A DNA stretch of 64,000 bases. It comes from Blastocatellia bacterium. Lineage in GTDB: Bacteria > Acidobacteriota > Blastocatellia > Chloracidobacteriales > Chloracidobacteriaceae. The notes beneath the pieces are model-generated. The model was not told where the DNA came from and did not search any database. It was given only the letters and a program-made list of their open reading frames with translations. Numbering within the stretch: position 1 is the stretch's first letter; each line of letters starts with the position of its first letter. Made by a program: the position numbers and the translations under genes. Positions 7,925 to 17,046 of this stretch are shown here, piece after piece. Where the stretch lies: the NCBI GenBank assembly GCA_019695185.1, contig JAIBAN010000016.1:41245-105244 (forward strand), written 5' to 3'.

Positions 7925-10435
7925 ATGGAGCAACCGCACTGGTGGAGACGAAACTCAATCGTGTTTGGCATCGTGCTGATCTGGGTCCTGTGGGCCGGCT
8001 GTCCAAATGCGTTTGCCTTGAACCCGGAGCTTGATGTCAGCCAGTACGCACACTCCTCGTGGAAAATCCGCGACGGCTTTACCAAAGGACAGATCAGTTC
8101 TCTGGCCCAAACGGCGGATGGGTATCTCTGGCTGGGAACCGGATTTGGTTTGTTTCGCTTTGACGGAATGCGGAATGTTCCCTGGCAGCCCCCCACCGGC
8201 CAAGTGCTCCCCTCCAACTTTATCATGTCCCTGCTTACAGCCCGCGACGGAACTCTGTGGATTGGCACCGACAAAGGGCTGGTCAGTTGGTCCGGCGGAA
8301 GGCTCACCCCGTACCCTGCCGCGGAAGGACATTTTATCTTTGCCCTGTGCGAGGACCGTCAAGGAACCATTTGGGTTGGCGCGTCGTCGGTGCGCAACGG
8401 AAAGCTTTTCGCCATTCGGCAGGGCAGGCTGGAAAGTTACGGGGCCGATGGCACCTTGGGAAAAGGTGTTTTCAATGTGTATGAGGACCGGAAAGGCAAC
8501 CTTTGGGTGACCGTGCCAAACGGTATATGGCGCTGGCAACCCGGTCCCGCCGCCTTCCTGCCACTGCCGGACGAGATTGTCGCCAGCCAGCAAATGATTG
8601 AAGACCACAACGGGGAACTCATCCTCAGCTTGGGCAACGGGATCAAACGGCTGGTGAATGGTAGGCTCAAAGACCATCGCCTGCCGGGTGTGGTTTCACC
8701 ATTTCGGCACGCCAAAATGCTGCGGGATCGGGAGGGTGGTCTTTGGCTTGGCACCTCCACCGGGTTGATTCATGTCCACCAGGGAAGAACTGACCTGTTT
8801 TCAGTACCGGACGGTCTTTCAGGTGAATCCGTGAATGGGCTTTTTGAGGATCGTGAGGGCAATATCTGGGCAGCGACAGCCAACGGCCTTGACCGCTTTC
8901 GGGATGTGCCGGTTCCCACCTTTTCAGTGAAACAGGGTTTGGCCAATTCCTTCGTCAATTCCGTCCTGTCCGCTCAGGATGGAAGTCTCTTGTTGACCAC
9001 CGCCAGCGGGGTGAACCGCTGGCGGGAAGGACACATTACCATCTTCGACAACGGGGGCAGGGTCCCGGACCGGAAAACTGTCCCCCAATCTCTGTTTCAG
9101 GACCGGCAGGGAACAATCTGGGCGGTCACGGTCCGTGAGTTCGGTTACCTGGAAAACGAACGGTTTGTCCCTATCAATGGCATCCCCGGCGGAGTCGCTT
9201 GGGGCATGGGGGAGGACGCTGCGGAGCATCTTTGGATTGCCAACCAGGATGCCGGGCTCCTGGAGTTGTCGCACGGAAGCCTGGTCCAACAAATTCCCTG
9301 GACCAGGCTGGGACACCAGGACTTTGCCTCTTCCCTGCTGGTTGACCCGGTGCAGGGTGGCCTGTGGCTTGGTTTTTTCAAAGGAGGCCTGATCCAATTT
9401 AAGGATGGGCAAGTCCGTGCGTCCTACACGGTTGCGGATGGGCTGGGCGAGGGTTTGGTGAGCGACCTCCGGCTGGAACCGGACGGCACCCTGTGGGTTG
9501 CTACTGCGGGCGGGCTCAGTCGTTTGAAACAGGGGCGAGTGGTCACAATGACCCAAAAGAACGGGTTACCATGCAATGAGGTCCAATGGGTGCGGGAAGA
9601 CCAGGCTCATTCGTTCTGGATGTACACAGCTTGCGGTTTGGTGCGGATAGCCCGCCCGGAACTCGATGCCTGGACGGCAGCCATGGACCTCCTGAAAGAA
9701 CCGCCGCGACCGGTCCAGTTGACATTTTACGACATTACCGAAGGGGTCAGCAGTCGGGCTTATCCGCTTGGGTACTACCCGCAGGTGGCCGAGTCTCCGG
9801 ATGGAAAGTTGTGGTTTCCGGGTGTAGGGGGCGTCAGTGTGGTTAATCCCCAGCACCTGCCTTTCAACCGGCTGCCGCCACCCATCCAGATTGAGCAGAT
9901 GATCGCCGACCATCAGAGCTATGACCTTGTCTCCCTGGCCAATGGGACTGTGTCTTTGCCAACGCACGTCCGGGATCTGGAAATTGACTATACGGCACTC
10001 AGCCTGGTGGCACCGGAGAAAACCCTCTTTCGCTACAAACTGGAAGGCCATGACAGCAACTGGCAGGAGGTTGGAACCCGGCGTCAGGCGTTTTTCAACG
10101 ACCTGCCACCGGGCTCCTACCGCTTTCGTGTCATGGCCTGCAACACCAACGGGGTGTGGAACGAGGCGGGCACGTTTTTGGATTTCTCCATTGCTCCAGC
10201 CTATTACCAGACAAGTTGGTTTCGGTTTCTGGGTACAGTCGCGTTTCTGCTCCTGGTTGGAACGCTCTATCAACTAAGGTTGCGGCAGGTCGCTCAACAC
10301 GCACAAGGCTGCAGGGAGGCACGGATGGCCGAGCGTGAACGGGATTGCCCGCGATTTGCACGATACGTTGCTGCAGAGCGTTCAGGGGTTAATTCTGAAA
10401 TTTCATGCCATCTCCATCAAAATGCGTCGGGATGA
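7925..10435 (+). CDS. Two-component sensor: propeller/Y_Y_Y sensing half, frame lost at 10341
   Basis: I choose the ATG at 7925 because AAGGA lies 9 bp before it and a signal peptide follows (IVFGIVLIWVLWAGC). The periplasmic part holds repeated two-component-regulator propeller blades (LWLGTGFGLFRFDG, LWIGTDKG, IWVGASS, LWLGTSTGLI), then a Y_Y_Y domain (YKLEGHDSNWQEVG, PPGSYRFRV) and a transmembrane helix (FLGTVAFLLLVGTLYQL). Just after MAERER the frame shifts: one extra G in the run 10341-10343 turns the expected IARDLHDT into an unrelated tail that stops at 10435. The kinase half continues in the next frame. Such hybrids sense extracellular ligands, often carbohydrates. Confidence 0.9.
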   Translation: MEQPHWWRRNSIVFGIVLIWVLWAGCPNAFALNPELDVSQYAHSSWKIRDGFTKGQISSLAQTADGYLWLGTGFGLFRFDGMRNVPWQPPTGQVLPSNFIMSLLTARDGTLWIGTDKGLVSWSGGRLTPYPAAEGHFIFALCEDRQGTIWVGASSVRNGKLFAIRQGRLESYGADGTLGKGVFNVYEDRKGNLWVTVPNGIWRWQPGPAAFLPLPDEIVASQQMIEDHNGELILSLGNGIKRLVNGRLKDHRLPGVVSPFRHAKMLRDREGGLWLGTSTGLIHVHQGRTDLFSVPDGLSGESVNGLFEDREGNIWAATANGLDRFRDVPVPTFSVKQGLANSFVNSVLSAQDGSLLLTTASGVNRWREGHITIFDNGGRVPDRKTVPQSLFQDRQGTIWAVTVREFGYLENERFVPINGIPGGVAWGMGEDAAEHLWIANQDAGLLELSHGSLVQQIPWTRLGHQDFASSLLVDPVQGGLWLGFFKGGLIQFKDGQVRASYTVADGLGEGLVSDLRLEPDGTLWVATAGGLSRLKQGRVVTMTQKNGLPCNEVQWVREDQAHSFWMYTACGLVRIARPELDAWTAAMDLLKEPPRPVQLTFYDITEGVSSRAYPLGYYPQVAESPDGKLWFPGVGGVSVVNPQHLPFNRLPPPIQIEQMIADHQSYDLVSLANGTVSLPTHVRDLEIDYTALSLVAPEKTLFRYKLEGHDSNWQEVGTRRQAFFNDLPPGSYRFRVMACNTNGVWNEAGTFLDFSIAPAYYQTSWFRFLGTVAFLLLVGTLYQLRLRQVAQHAQGCREARMAERERDCPRFARYVAAERSGVNSEISCHLHQNASG

Positions 10436-10967
10436 CCCGGCTTACTCTGCCCTTGAGAAAACGCTTGATCAGGCCGACTTGATTCTGGCGGAAGGCCGGG
10501 ACCGGGTGAGCAATCTGCGCGCCACCACAATCCCCGTCGGGGGTTTGCCGGCTGCCTTCCAGCGTTTGGTGAAGGAAACCCCGCAAGGGCAGGGGGTAGG
10601 CTTTAAAGTTGTGGTCGAGGGCAGCCTGCTGGTCCTCCATCCCCTGATTCGGGAGGAGGCGTATTCCATTGGGAGGGAAGCTCTGGTCAATGCACTGACT
10701 CATTCCGGGGGCCAGCAAGTGGAAGTGGAAATTGCCTACGACCCGCGCCATTTTCGGTTACGCGTTCGGGATGACGGGCAAGGCATTGACCCCGCAATTC
10801 TCCAGGATGGCCGCCCCAATCACTGGGGATTGCGCGGGATGCGCGAACGGGCGCAACGGATGGGCGGAAAACTGAATGTCTGGAGCGGACCCGAAAAAGG
10901 CACTGAAGTCGAATTGAGCATTCCCGGAGCCATTGCCTATGAGGTGCCGTCCGCCTCTTGGAATTGA
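10335..10967 (+). CDS. Two-component sensor: HisKA_3/HATPase kinase half in the shifted frame
   Basis: This 210-residue stretch is the cytoplasmic kinase module of the preceding gene. It opens with GIARDLHDTLLQSVQGLILK, the HisKA_3 H-box with the phospho-accepting His, and continues to an ATPase domain with N-box EALVNALTHS, G1 box VRDDGQGIDP and HWGLRGMRERAQRMGGKL. Removing one G at 10341-10343 joins it in frame to the sensor half, giving about 1,013 residues. It may be a recent inactivating frameshift, a sequencing error, or a split gene re-initiating at the GTG at 10335; the sequence alone does not decide. Confidence 0.85.
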   Translation: MNGIARDLHDTLLQSVQGLILKFHAISIKMRRDDPAYSALEKTLDQADLILAEGRDRVSNLRATTIPVGGLPAAFQRLVKETPQGQGVGFKVVVEGSLLVLHPLIREEAYSIGREALVNALTHSGGQQVEVEIAYDPRHFRLRVRDDGQGIDPAILQDGRPNHWGLRGMRERAQRMGGKLNVWSGPEKGTEVELSIPGAIAYEVPSASWN

Positions 10968-11126
10968 GAATGGTTGGAACGGTCATTCAACCCGTCACCG
11001 TAAAAGCTCCCGATCATAACCACATGTGGGTTGACCTGTTTGACAAGGGGTCCCTCTATGCAGCAACCGCCTCCAGATAGGTTGGCGCTTTGCCTGCAAT
11101 TGTGGTTTGGCTGCGAAAAAGAAAAA

Positions 11127-11495
11127 TCAATGATGGTTCGGGCTTTTGCGTGGTGGGACCACGATGACCCGGCGGCCAAACAACCTGGCATCAAGCGAAT
11201 AGGCCCCTGGCCCCAGCAGGGTGAGGGCGATGCCGTTCAAAATTGCCAAGGAGGAAAGGAATCTATCGGGTGGAGCACCCAGCAACAGGTTGGCACAGGC
11301 AGCCAGACAGGTGATTCCAGCCATGAGGGGGATGAGAAAACCAATGCTCAACGCGAAGGCGACAATACAGCCACCGGCGAGCAGGAAATGGTAAGAGGTC
11401 TCACCCGAGCGGTTCGCCACGTTCGTCAGGAGAATCGCAGCTACGGAGAGTCGAAGCAGCAATAGGCCGAGTCCCGGCCATCCTTGAGGAAACAT
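11127..11495 (-). CDS. DoxX-like integral membrane protein
   Basis: From the ATG at 11495 the product is about 122 residues with four hydrophobic segments. It begins MFPQGWPGLGLLLLRL and ends GPGAYSLDARLFGRRVIVVP, both typical of small DoxX-type proteins. An upstream in-frame ATG at 11546 would add 17 residues lacking this conservation, so the inner start is preferred, although neither has a strong ribosome site. DoxX-like proteins are linked to quinone or respiratory functions in some bacteria, but no activity can be assigned here. It converges on the sensor kinase gene. Confidence 0.7.
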   Translation of the reverse strand: MFPQGWPGLGLLLLRLSVAAILLTNVANRSGETSYHFLLAGGCIVAFALSIGFLIPLMAGITCLAACANLLLGAPPDRFLSSLAILNGIALTLLGPGAYSLDARLFGRRVIVVPPRKSPNHH

Positions 11496-11570
11496 TGAGA
11501 ATAATCTTTGCACCGGAAAAGCATACCGATAGTTTGCACATCGCAATACCCAAATTCAGTGGATTCAAGT

Positions 11571-11588
11571 ATCCCTCTTTTGAGGGAT
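11571..11588. promoter_or_regulatory. Palindrome ATCCCTC-TTTT-GAGGGAT upstream of the DoxX-like gene
   Basis: A perfect 7-bp dyad around TTTT lies about 75 bp before the start at 11495. Its half-site resembles that of the palindrome at 11899-11911. No T-tract follows on either strand, so a protein-binding site is more likely than a terminator. Confidence 0.35.
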
Positions 11589-12240
11589 GCAGACGGGACT
11601 GGGGTGCGTGGACCCGGTGGTGGAGGTGAACCATTCGGCCAGACCTGTTCCTGCCGGCGAACTCAATCATGGTCATGGGCTGAGATGATCCCAACCCATC
11701 GGGACAGAAACGCAGGTTGACCGGGGAGCATAACCCAAACCGGTTGCCATGGCTGGGGTTCTCTGGAGGTACCCACTGAATTCGGATTTGAGCCTCAGGC
11801 TATGATGACAACCAGGAACATTGGCAACAATCAGTGCCATCAATTCCCGGCCTGTACTGGAGATTTTTCACAGGACTTGGTGGGGTGAAGTTTCCCTACC
11901 CTAATTGAGGGAGAACCCACTTGTTCTATCCAGGGTTTCAGCCTGGATGCCAAACGGTGAAGATATCTCCATCAGCCAAGGCAGCCCAATTCCTGGGACA
12001 ATCCCCCCAGGACTGGGAATCCGGAATGGAACATCAATGAGGAAGCACTGATTGCGAAGAAATCCCTCACTGGCTGGATAATCTCCCAATGGTGCTGAAA
12101 CACCAGGTGATTGTGTCGAAAGGAGGCCAGACCGCCCAAGGTCCTTGATTTTCACAAAAGCACTTTTCAGTACTCGAACCTGATTGGCGGCAACGCCATC
12201 ATGGGTTTTAGCGCTTTGGGGTAACCTGCCAGGAGGTGGT
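11589..12240. other. Intergenic stretch between DoxX-like gene and hydrolase
   Basis: About 650 bp without a supportable gene. It contains the palindrome CCCTAATTGAGGG at 11899-11911, related to the one at 11571-11588. Promoters for the leftward DoxX-like gene and the rightward hydrolase should both lie here. Confidence 0.4.
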
Positions 12241-13149
12241 ATGTCAACTCACAATGGTAATGATTGGATGGCTCCAACCACTGAATTTCACTTTTCCAGC
12301 AGTGACGGATTAACCATTGCCTCCTTCCGGTGGGAGGGGCGGACCCCCATCAGGGGAGTGGTTCAGATTGCCCACGGAATGGGAGAACATATGGGCCGAT
12401 ACCTTGATTTGATTGAGGTGTTGACTTCCGCCGGCCTGACAGTCTACGGAAACGATCACCGTGGCCATGGCCGGACCGCTCCCTCACCAACCCAATTCGG
12501 AGATTTTGGTCCGGGGGGCTTTGATTTGCTGGTGAAAGATATGGTGAAGCTCAGCCGTATCGCCCGCGCGGAAACCCCCAACCAGCCCTTCATCCTGTTG
12601 GGGCACAGCATGGGGTCCTTTGCCGCCCAATCATTTGTGCTGGAACACAGCCTGGAAATGAGCGGCCTCGTCCTTTCGGGATCGGGTATCCTCGATACTC
12701 TGGCGCAATTGGGGAGCGCAATGCCTCCAGGCAGCAATTTGCTGAACGCCCCTTTTGAGCCTGTCCGAACTGCTTTTGACTGGTTGAGTCGTGAAAGTAG
12801 CGTTGCAGATGCTTTTATCAAGGATCCACTTTGTTTTGCGGAATTGCAGCCGGCTGCCGCCCGCTCGTTTTTTGCCGCTGCGCCTCAGTTGGCCGATCCG
12901 GTCAAGTTGCAACAAATCCGGAAGGATTTGCCCGTGTACCTGTTCTCAGGCAGTGAAGACCCGGTGGGCCAACAACTGGCGGGCGTTAAAAAATTGATAG
13001 AACGCTATCAAAAAGCCGGTATTACCAACATCTCCTACAATTTCTACCCTGGCGGACGGCATGAGATGCTCCATGAAATCAACCGCCTTGAAGTCCAAGC
13101 GGACCTGCTTGACTGGTTATTTTCGGTTTTGGAAAGAGGGCGAGGGTAA
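12241..13149 (+). CDS. Alpha/beta hydrolase, monoacylglycerol-lipase-like
   Basis: The ATG at 12241 is chosen because AGGAGG lies 4 bp before it; an in-frame TTG at 12184 has no such site. The ~302-residue protein has VVQIAHGMGEHMGRY near the oxyanion hole, NDHRGHGRT, nucleophile elbow GHSMGS, acid residue in SGSEDPVG and catalytic His in GGRHEMLHE, matching the serine hydrolase 'Hydrolase_4' family of monoglyceride lipases and lysophospholipases. No signal peptide is visible, so it is probably cytoplasmic. It stands alone between the intergenic region and a small membrane protein gene. Confidence 0.92.
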   Translation: MSTHNGNDWMAPTTEFHFSSSDGLTIASFRWEGRTPIRGVVQIAHGMGEHMGRYLDLIEVLTSAGLTVYGNDHRGHGRTAPSPTQFGDFGPGGFDLLVKDMVKLSRIARAETPNQPFILLGHSMGSFAAQSFVLEHSLEMSGLVLSGSGILDTLAQLGSAMPPGSNLLNAPFEPVRTAFDWLSRESSVADAFIKDPLCFAELQPAAARSFFAAAPQLADPVKLQQIRKDLPVYLFSGSEDPVGQQLAGVKKLIERYQKAGITNISYNFYPGGRHEMLHEINRLEVQADLLDWLFSVLERGRG

Positions 13150-13284
13150 TCCATTTGTTTCCAAGTGCGTTAAAAACTTGTCGGAGCGCATTTGTTCAAC
13201 CCTGAGTACCAGCGCCCCCAGGGTTGATGCAAGACTCTCCAGTTTGAAAGAGGCGGAACGCCGAATGTTCCGTCGGTTCAACCA

Positions 13285-13698
13285 ATGATCCTCATGACCA
13301 CTCTCTCGATCATTCAGCTTATCATCCAGATTGCCAGTGCCGTGGCATTGTTCCTCACCCTTTTGATCAATTACCGGCAATTGCGCACCATGTCGCTCCA
13401 GGTGGCGGAAATGGGGCGACCGACCGACGCGCAACAAATCCTCTCCCTGTTGAACTTCATTGAGTCGAACGAGGTGCGGGAAGCCCGGACCATCGTGCGC
13501 CGGAATCTTCCGGGGAAGCCTTTCAGTGATTGGACCGAGAGCGAATTCATGGCGGCGGTGCGCATCTGCACGACGTACGCTGCCACTGGAGCTGTACTCA
13601 AATCCGGTTTGGTACCACTTGAGCCCTTTTGGGAAGGTTTGGATCCCAGCTTCCGGCAATGCTATCGGATTTTGGAACCCTTGCTACGGGAGATGTAG
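13285..13698 (+). CDS. Small N-terminally anchored protein (DUF4760-like) ending at a premature TAG
   Basis: The 137-residue product has one N-terminal membrane helix (IIQLIIQIASAVALFLTLLI) and a soluble part with EVREARTIVRRNLPGK and GLVPLEPFWEG, resembling DUF4760-type proteins. The TAG at 13696-13698 is followed in the same frame by 25 more codons (KPENGGPQYWSGFEWLHHQ...) up to TAA at 13774-13776. That tail is aromatic-rich and protein-like, as expected for the true C-terminus, so the gene probably carries a nonsense mutation close to its end. Function is unknown. Confidence 0.65.
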   Translation: MILMTTLSIIQLIIQIASAVALFLTLLINYRQLRTMSLQVAEMGRPTDAQQILSLLNFIESNEVREARTIVRRNLPGKPFSDWTESEFMAAVRICTTYAATGAVLKSGLVPLEPFWEGLDPSFRQCYRILEPLLREM

Positions 13699-13996
13699 AA
13701 GCCCGAAAACGGCGGGCCGCAGTATTGGAGCGGGTTTGAGTGGCTGCACCACCAGCTTGGTAAAACTGAGTCTTAACCCAAGTTGAATCAACCCAATTGT
13801 TTTTGCTTCCGGAGGCTCCGGTCCTCGTTGGCAACGGCGAAGTGTGCCTCAATTTTCCCAGTTGAAGCCGTTAGGCAAAATCAGTCTACGACCTTCGGCA
13901 GCCGGAGGTTCTTTTTCCCAGGGTCAATCCAGACCCAAAGCCAAATTGAGGAAAGGAAGGACGCATGTTCCCCAGGTCCTGTTGGGCCAGGATTTC

Positions 13997-15379
13997 ATGC
14001 GTCATTGTATGATTGCCACAAATCTCACTGATCCTTCGTTTTGGAGCCGCTTGCAATTCGGTTTCACGCTTACCTACCATTATCTCTTTCCCCAGCTCAC
14101 TATGGGGCTTGCGTGGTTTCTGGTCTATTGGAAATTGCGTGCGCTCCGGACGGGTGATGAAACCTACAATCAGGCGGCCCGTTTCTGGGCCAGGATTTTT
14201 GGCCTCAATTTCGCGGTGGGTGTCGTTACGGGCATTCCTCTGGAGTTCCAGTTCGGTACCAACTGGGCCGGCTTTTCCAGGTATGCGGGTGGTGTCATCG
14301 GCCAAACCCTGGCCATGGAAGGCATGTTTGCCTTCTTTCTGGAAAGCGCCTTTGTCGGTGCCCTGATCTGGGGTGAAAAGCGGTTGGGGCCCCGGTACCA
14401 CTTTCTGGCCGCGTTGGGGGTGGCCACTGGAAGTTGGCTGTCGGGATATTTCATTCTGGTCACCAATGCCTTTATGCAGCATCCAGTGGGGTACCAGATC
14501 GAAGCCGACGGAACACTGGGTATCAGCAGTCTCAGCGCCTACCTGCTCAACCCGTGGGCCTTGGTCCAGTTTCTCCATAACCAGATGGCGGCCCTGGTGA
14601 CCGGTTCCTTTGTGGTGGCTGCGGTAGGAGCCTTTTACACCCTGCGGGGTCTTCATCCGGTCCAGGCCCGGCTTTACCTGCGGGCAGGTACCTACACGGC
14701 ACTGGTTTCCTCCCTGCTGGTGGCTTTTCCCACCGGTGACCAGCAGGCCAAAATGGTGGCCCGCCACCAGCCTGTGACGCTCGCCGCCATGGAAGGGAAA
14801 TTCGTGGGTGGTCCCATGGCCGGAATCGCCATGATTGGCCAACCCAACCTGAAGACCCGCCGGCTCGATAATCCGATTGAAATTCCCGGAGCCTTGAGTT
14901 TTCTCGCCTATGGCACCTTTGCCAGTGAGGTTCACGGACTTGAGGAATATCCCGAGGATACCTGGCCCGACAATATTGAGCTTTTGTACTACGCCTTTCA
15001 CCTCATGATCACCTTGGGCACCATCTTTATCATGCTGATGGGCTTGGCCAGTTTGCAGCAATGGCGTGGACGGTTGCATTCCAGTTCCTGGTTGCTCTGG
15101 ATTTTGATGCTGGCGTTTCCTTTTCCATACATCGCCAACACGCTGGGTTGGATGACAGCCGAACTGGGCCGCCAGCCCTGGCTGATTTACGGCCTGTTTC
15201 GCACGAGTGCGGGCTACAGCACAGTGGTGAGCAATGGTGACACAATTTTCACCCTGATTGGTTTCACTGGTCTCTATTTTGTCCTTGGACTGCTTTTCCT
15301 CTTTCTGGTGGGCCGTGAAATCGCCCATGGTCCGGACCGAAACGGAGCCGCCGGTCACGGAGAGGAGGCACTGGTATGA
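13997..15379 (+). CDS. cydA: Cytochrome bd ubiquinol oxidase subunit I
   Basis: The start at 13997 (AGGA 7 bp upstream) gives 460 residues; ATG 14009 is possible and the frame extends further upstream without conserved sequence. The protein has nine or so membrane helices. Heme-ligand positions are recognisable: His28 in FTLTYHYLFPQLTMG (b595/d region), His in QFLHNQMAAL (b558) and Met in the KMVARHQ/TLAAMEG region. The quinol-site motif GRQPWLIYGLFRT is present with a short Q-loop, as in the cyanide-insensitive CioA branch. It reduces O2 to water with quinol electrons. It overlaps cydB by 4 bp (ATGA). Confidence 0.95.
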   Translation: MRHCMIATNLTDPSFWSRLQFGFTLTYHYLFPQLTMGLAWFLVYWKLRALRTGDETYNQAARFWARIFGLNFAVGVVTGIPLEFQFGTNWAGFSRYAGGVIGQTLAMEGMFAFFLESAFVGALIWGEKRLGPRYHFLAALGVATGSWLSGYFILVTNAFMQHPVGYQIEADGTLGISSLSAYLLNPWALVQFLHNQMAALVTGSFVVAAVGAFYTLRGLHPVQARLYLRAGTYTALVSSLLVAFPTGDQQAKMVARHQPVTLAAMEGKFVGGPMAGIAMIGQPNLKTRRLDNPIEIPGALSFLAYGTFASEVHGLEEYPEDTWPDNIELLYYAFHLMITLGTIFIMLMGLASLQQWRGRLHSSSWLLWILMLAFPFPYIANTLGWMTAELGRQPWLIYGLFRTSAGYSTVVSNGDTIFTLIGFTGLYFVLGLLFLFLVGREIAHGPDRNGAAGHGEEALV

Positions 15380-16425
15380 TCGCAACCTGGTATGGAATTG
15401 TCGGTTTGATGCTCATCATCTACGTGGTATTGGACGGACGCAATTTCGGGGCCGGGATACTCCACTGGCTGGTGGCACGCACTCCCGAGGAACGACGGCA
15501 AGTGGTGGCGGCGATTGGACCCTTGTGGTCCTGGCATGAAGTGTGGCTGGTGGGGTTTGGCGGCACTCTGGTGGCGGTTTTTCCCAAGCTGCTGGCTGCT
15601 GCCTTCGCCGGATTTTACCTCGCCCTCTTTCTGATTTTGTGGGGCCTGATTCTGCGCGGTATTTCCCTCGAAGTGGGCGGGCATATCAACGACCGCCTGT
15701 GGCAGAGTTTCTGGGATTTCGTTTTCGTGTTTTCCAATTTTCTGTTGGCTATTCTGTTTGGAGCGGCGGGCGGCAACCTGGTGCGCGGGGTGCCGCTGGG
15801 GGCGGACGGTACATTCTCTATGGCCTTTTTCACGAATTTCAAGGTCCACGGCTATGTGGGGCTGCTTGACTGGTACACCGTTTCCGTCGCAACTTTCACG
15901 GTGGTTTTGCTGGCCGCTCACGGCGCAACCTATCTTACTTTGAAGACCGAAGGTCCGGTGCATGAACGGAGCACCACCTGGACGAATTATCTCTGGTTGG
16001 CAGTGGTCCCGCTTTTTCTGGGAATTTCAGTTGAAACCTGGCTGATCAGGCCGGAACTGCTGACCAGGGCGGTTTCCAATCCGGTTTGCTGGTTTGGGTT
16101 TCTCATCCTGACTGGAGCCGTTTTTGCCTTAATTACGGGTCTGGTGCAGGGAAAGGAAAGGCGGGCTTTTGCGGGGTCAAACGGGATCATTGTCGGGCTA
16201 CTGGGAACCGCCGCCGCCGCCTTCTTCCCGGTCATGCTTTATTCCTCTTTGAACCCGGAGCACTCGTTGACTGCCGATACAGTTGCCGCTGGTCCCAAAT
16301 CGTTTCAAATCGCTTCCATTTGGTGGCCGTTCGGATTTGCCTTGGCAACCATTTATTACCTCTTCATTTCACGCCATTATTCCGGAAAAGTCAGTCTCCA
16401 ACGGGATAACCAGGGTTTTTACTAG
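15376..16425 (+). CDS. cydB: Cytochrome bd ubiquinol oxidase subunit II
   Basis: The 349-residue membrane protein starts on the ATGA overlap with cydA, so the two are translationally coupled. It shows the typical subunit II start (WYGIVGLMLIIYVVLDGRNFGAGIL), WSWHEVWLVGFGGTLVAVFP, and EVGGHINDRLWQSFWDFVFV. About eight or nine membrane helices are visible. Subunit II carries no heme but is needed for stable assembly. No small CydX-like frame was recognised after it. A decayed IS630 transposase begins about 75 bp downstream. Confidence 0.95.
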   Translation: MIATWYGIVGLMLIIYVVLDGRNFGAGILHWLVARTPEERRQVVAAIGPLWSWHEVWLVGFGGTLVAVFPKLLAAAFAGFYLALFLILWGLILRGISLEVGGHINDRLWQSFWDFVFVFSNFLLAILFGAAGGNLVRGVPLGADGTFSMAFFTNFKVHGYVGLLDWYTVSVATFTVVLLAAHGATYLTLKTEGPVHERSTTWTNYLWLAVVPLFLGISVETWLIRPELLTRAVSNPVCWFGFLILTGAVFALITGLVQGKERRAFAGSNGIIVGLLGTAAAAFFPVMLYSSLNPEHSLTADTVAAGPKSFQIASIWWPFGFALATIYYLFISRHYSGKVSLQRDNQGFY

Positions 16426-16499
16426 TTTCGGAAGCCAGCGTTCACCAACATTGGTGGTCACCCGGATCGGGGACTTTGATAGGGTTTCGTCGCCAAGGC

Positions 16500-16790
16500 G
16501 CTGAGGCCAACTTTGCGGCCCGGCCAAACGGTCGTCATGGACAAGTTGCAGGCCCTTGCAGGGGACGAGGCACGGCGGTGGATTGAAACCAGGGGCGCAG
16601 GAGTGGTGTTTTTTACCCACTTTCACACCGGCACTCAACCCGATTGAAATGTGCTGGCCGAAGCTCTATGCACTCACCCTTCGCTGTGAAGCGCGCCCAG
16701 CGGAGGCATTGGACAAAGCGATCACGCAGGCTTGGTGGGGGTGGCCGCCTCGGATGCTCACAGGTGGTTCGCCCAATCTGGCCCCTTGAA
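16500..16790 (+). pseudogene. IS630-family transposase remnant
   Basis: One frame gives PGQTVVMDKLQALAGDEARR, the region around the second catalytic Asp (usually VVMDNxxxH). After a frameshift in the T-run near 16609-16615 the next frame gives LPTFTPALNPIEMCWPKL, the IS630 block with the catalytic Glu, then EARPAEALDKAITQA. Only the C-terminal third survives. The 3' side is followed by repeat copy B. Confidence 0.75.
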
Positions 16791-16845
16791 TCCTCATTAC
16801 TCCCAGGTCTTGTTGGCAGAGGTCTGGCTTCCTCCTCATCAAACC

Positions 16846-16992
16846 TGGTTTCCTGGTCGGCTACCTCTTTCGGGGTAGGTCCCCATGAGCCACATTTGGT
16901 AGCTCCCACCCATTCTTTCTTGGGATGTGGTTTTTTCGTCCTTTTTGCATAGTGGAAGTGTTGCCAGCCGGTATCCGGGCCGCCTGGAACGT
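16846..16992 (-). repeat. Dispersed ~145-bp repeat, copy B
   Basis: This is the inverted partner of 2941-3087, with the shared blocks TCCAGGCGGC, CACTATGCAAAAAGGA, GCTACCAAATGTGGCTCAT and CCGAAAGAGGTAG read on the minus strand. It lies between the IS630 remnant and the efflux operon, so the operon promoter may overlap it. Confidence 0.65.
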
Positions 16993-17046
16993 TCCTGTTG
17001 GTCCCGAACACCGGCAGCAAAGAAAATGGGGTTTGAAGATTCGATT

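Noticed and set aside
13886..15385. 499-residue open frame on the minus strand across cydA
   Set aside because: It is antisense to a fully conserved cytochrome bd gene and has no family features.
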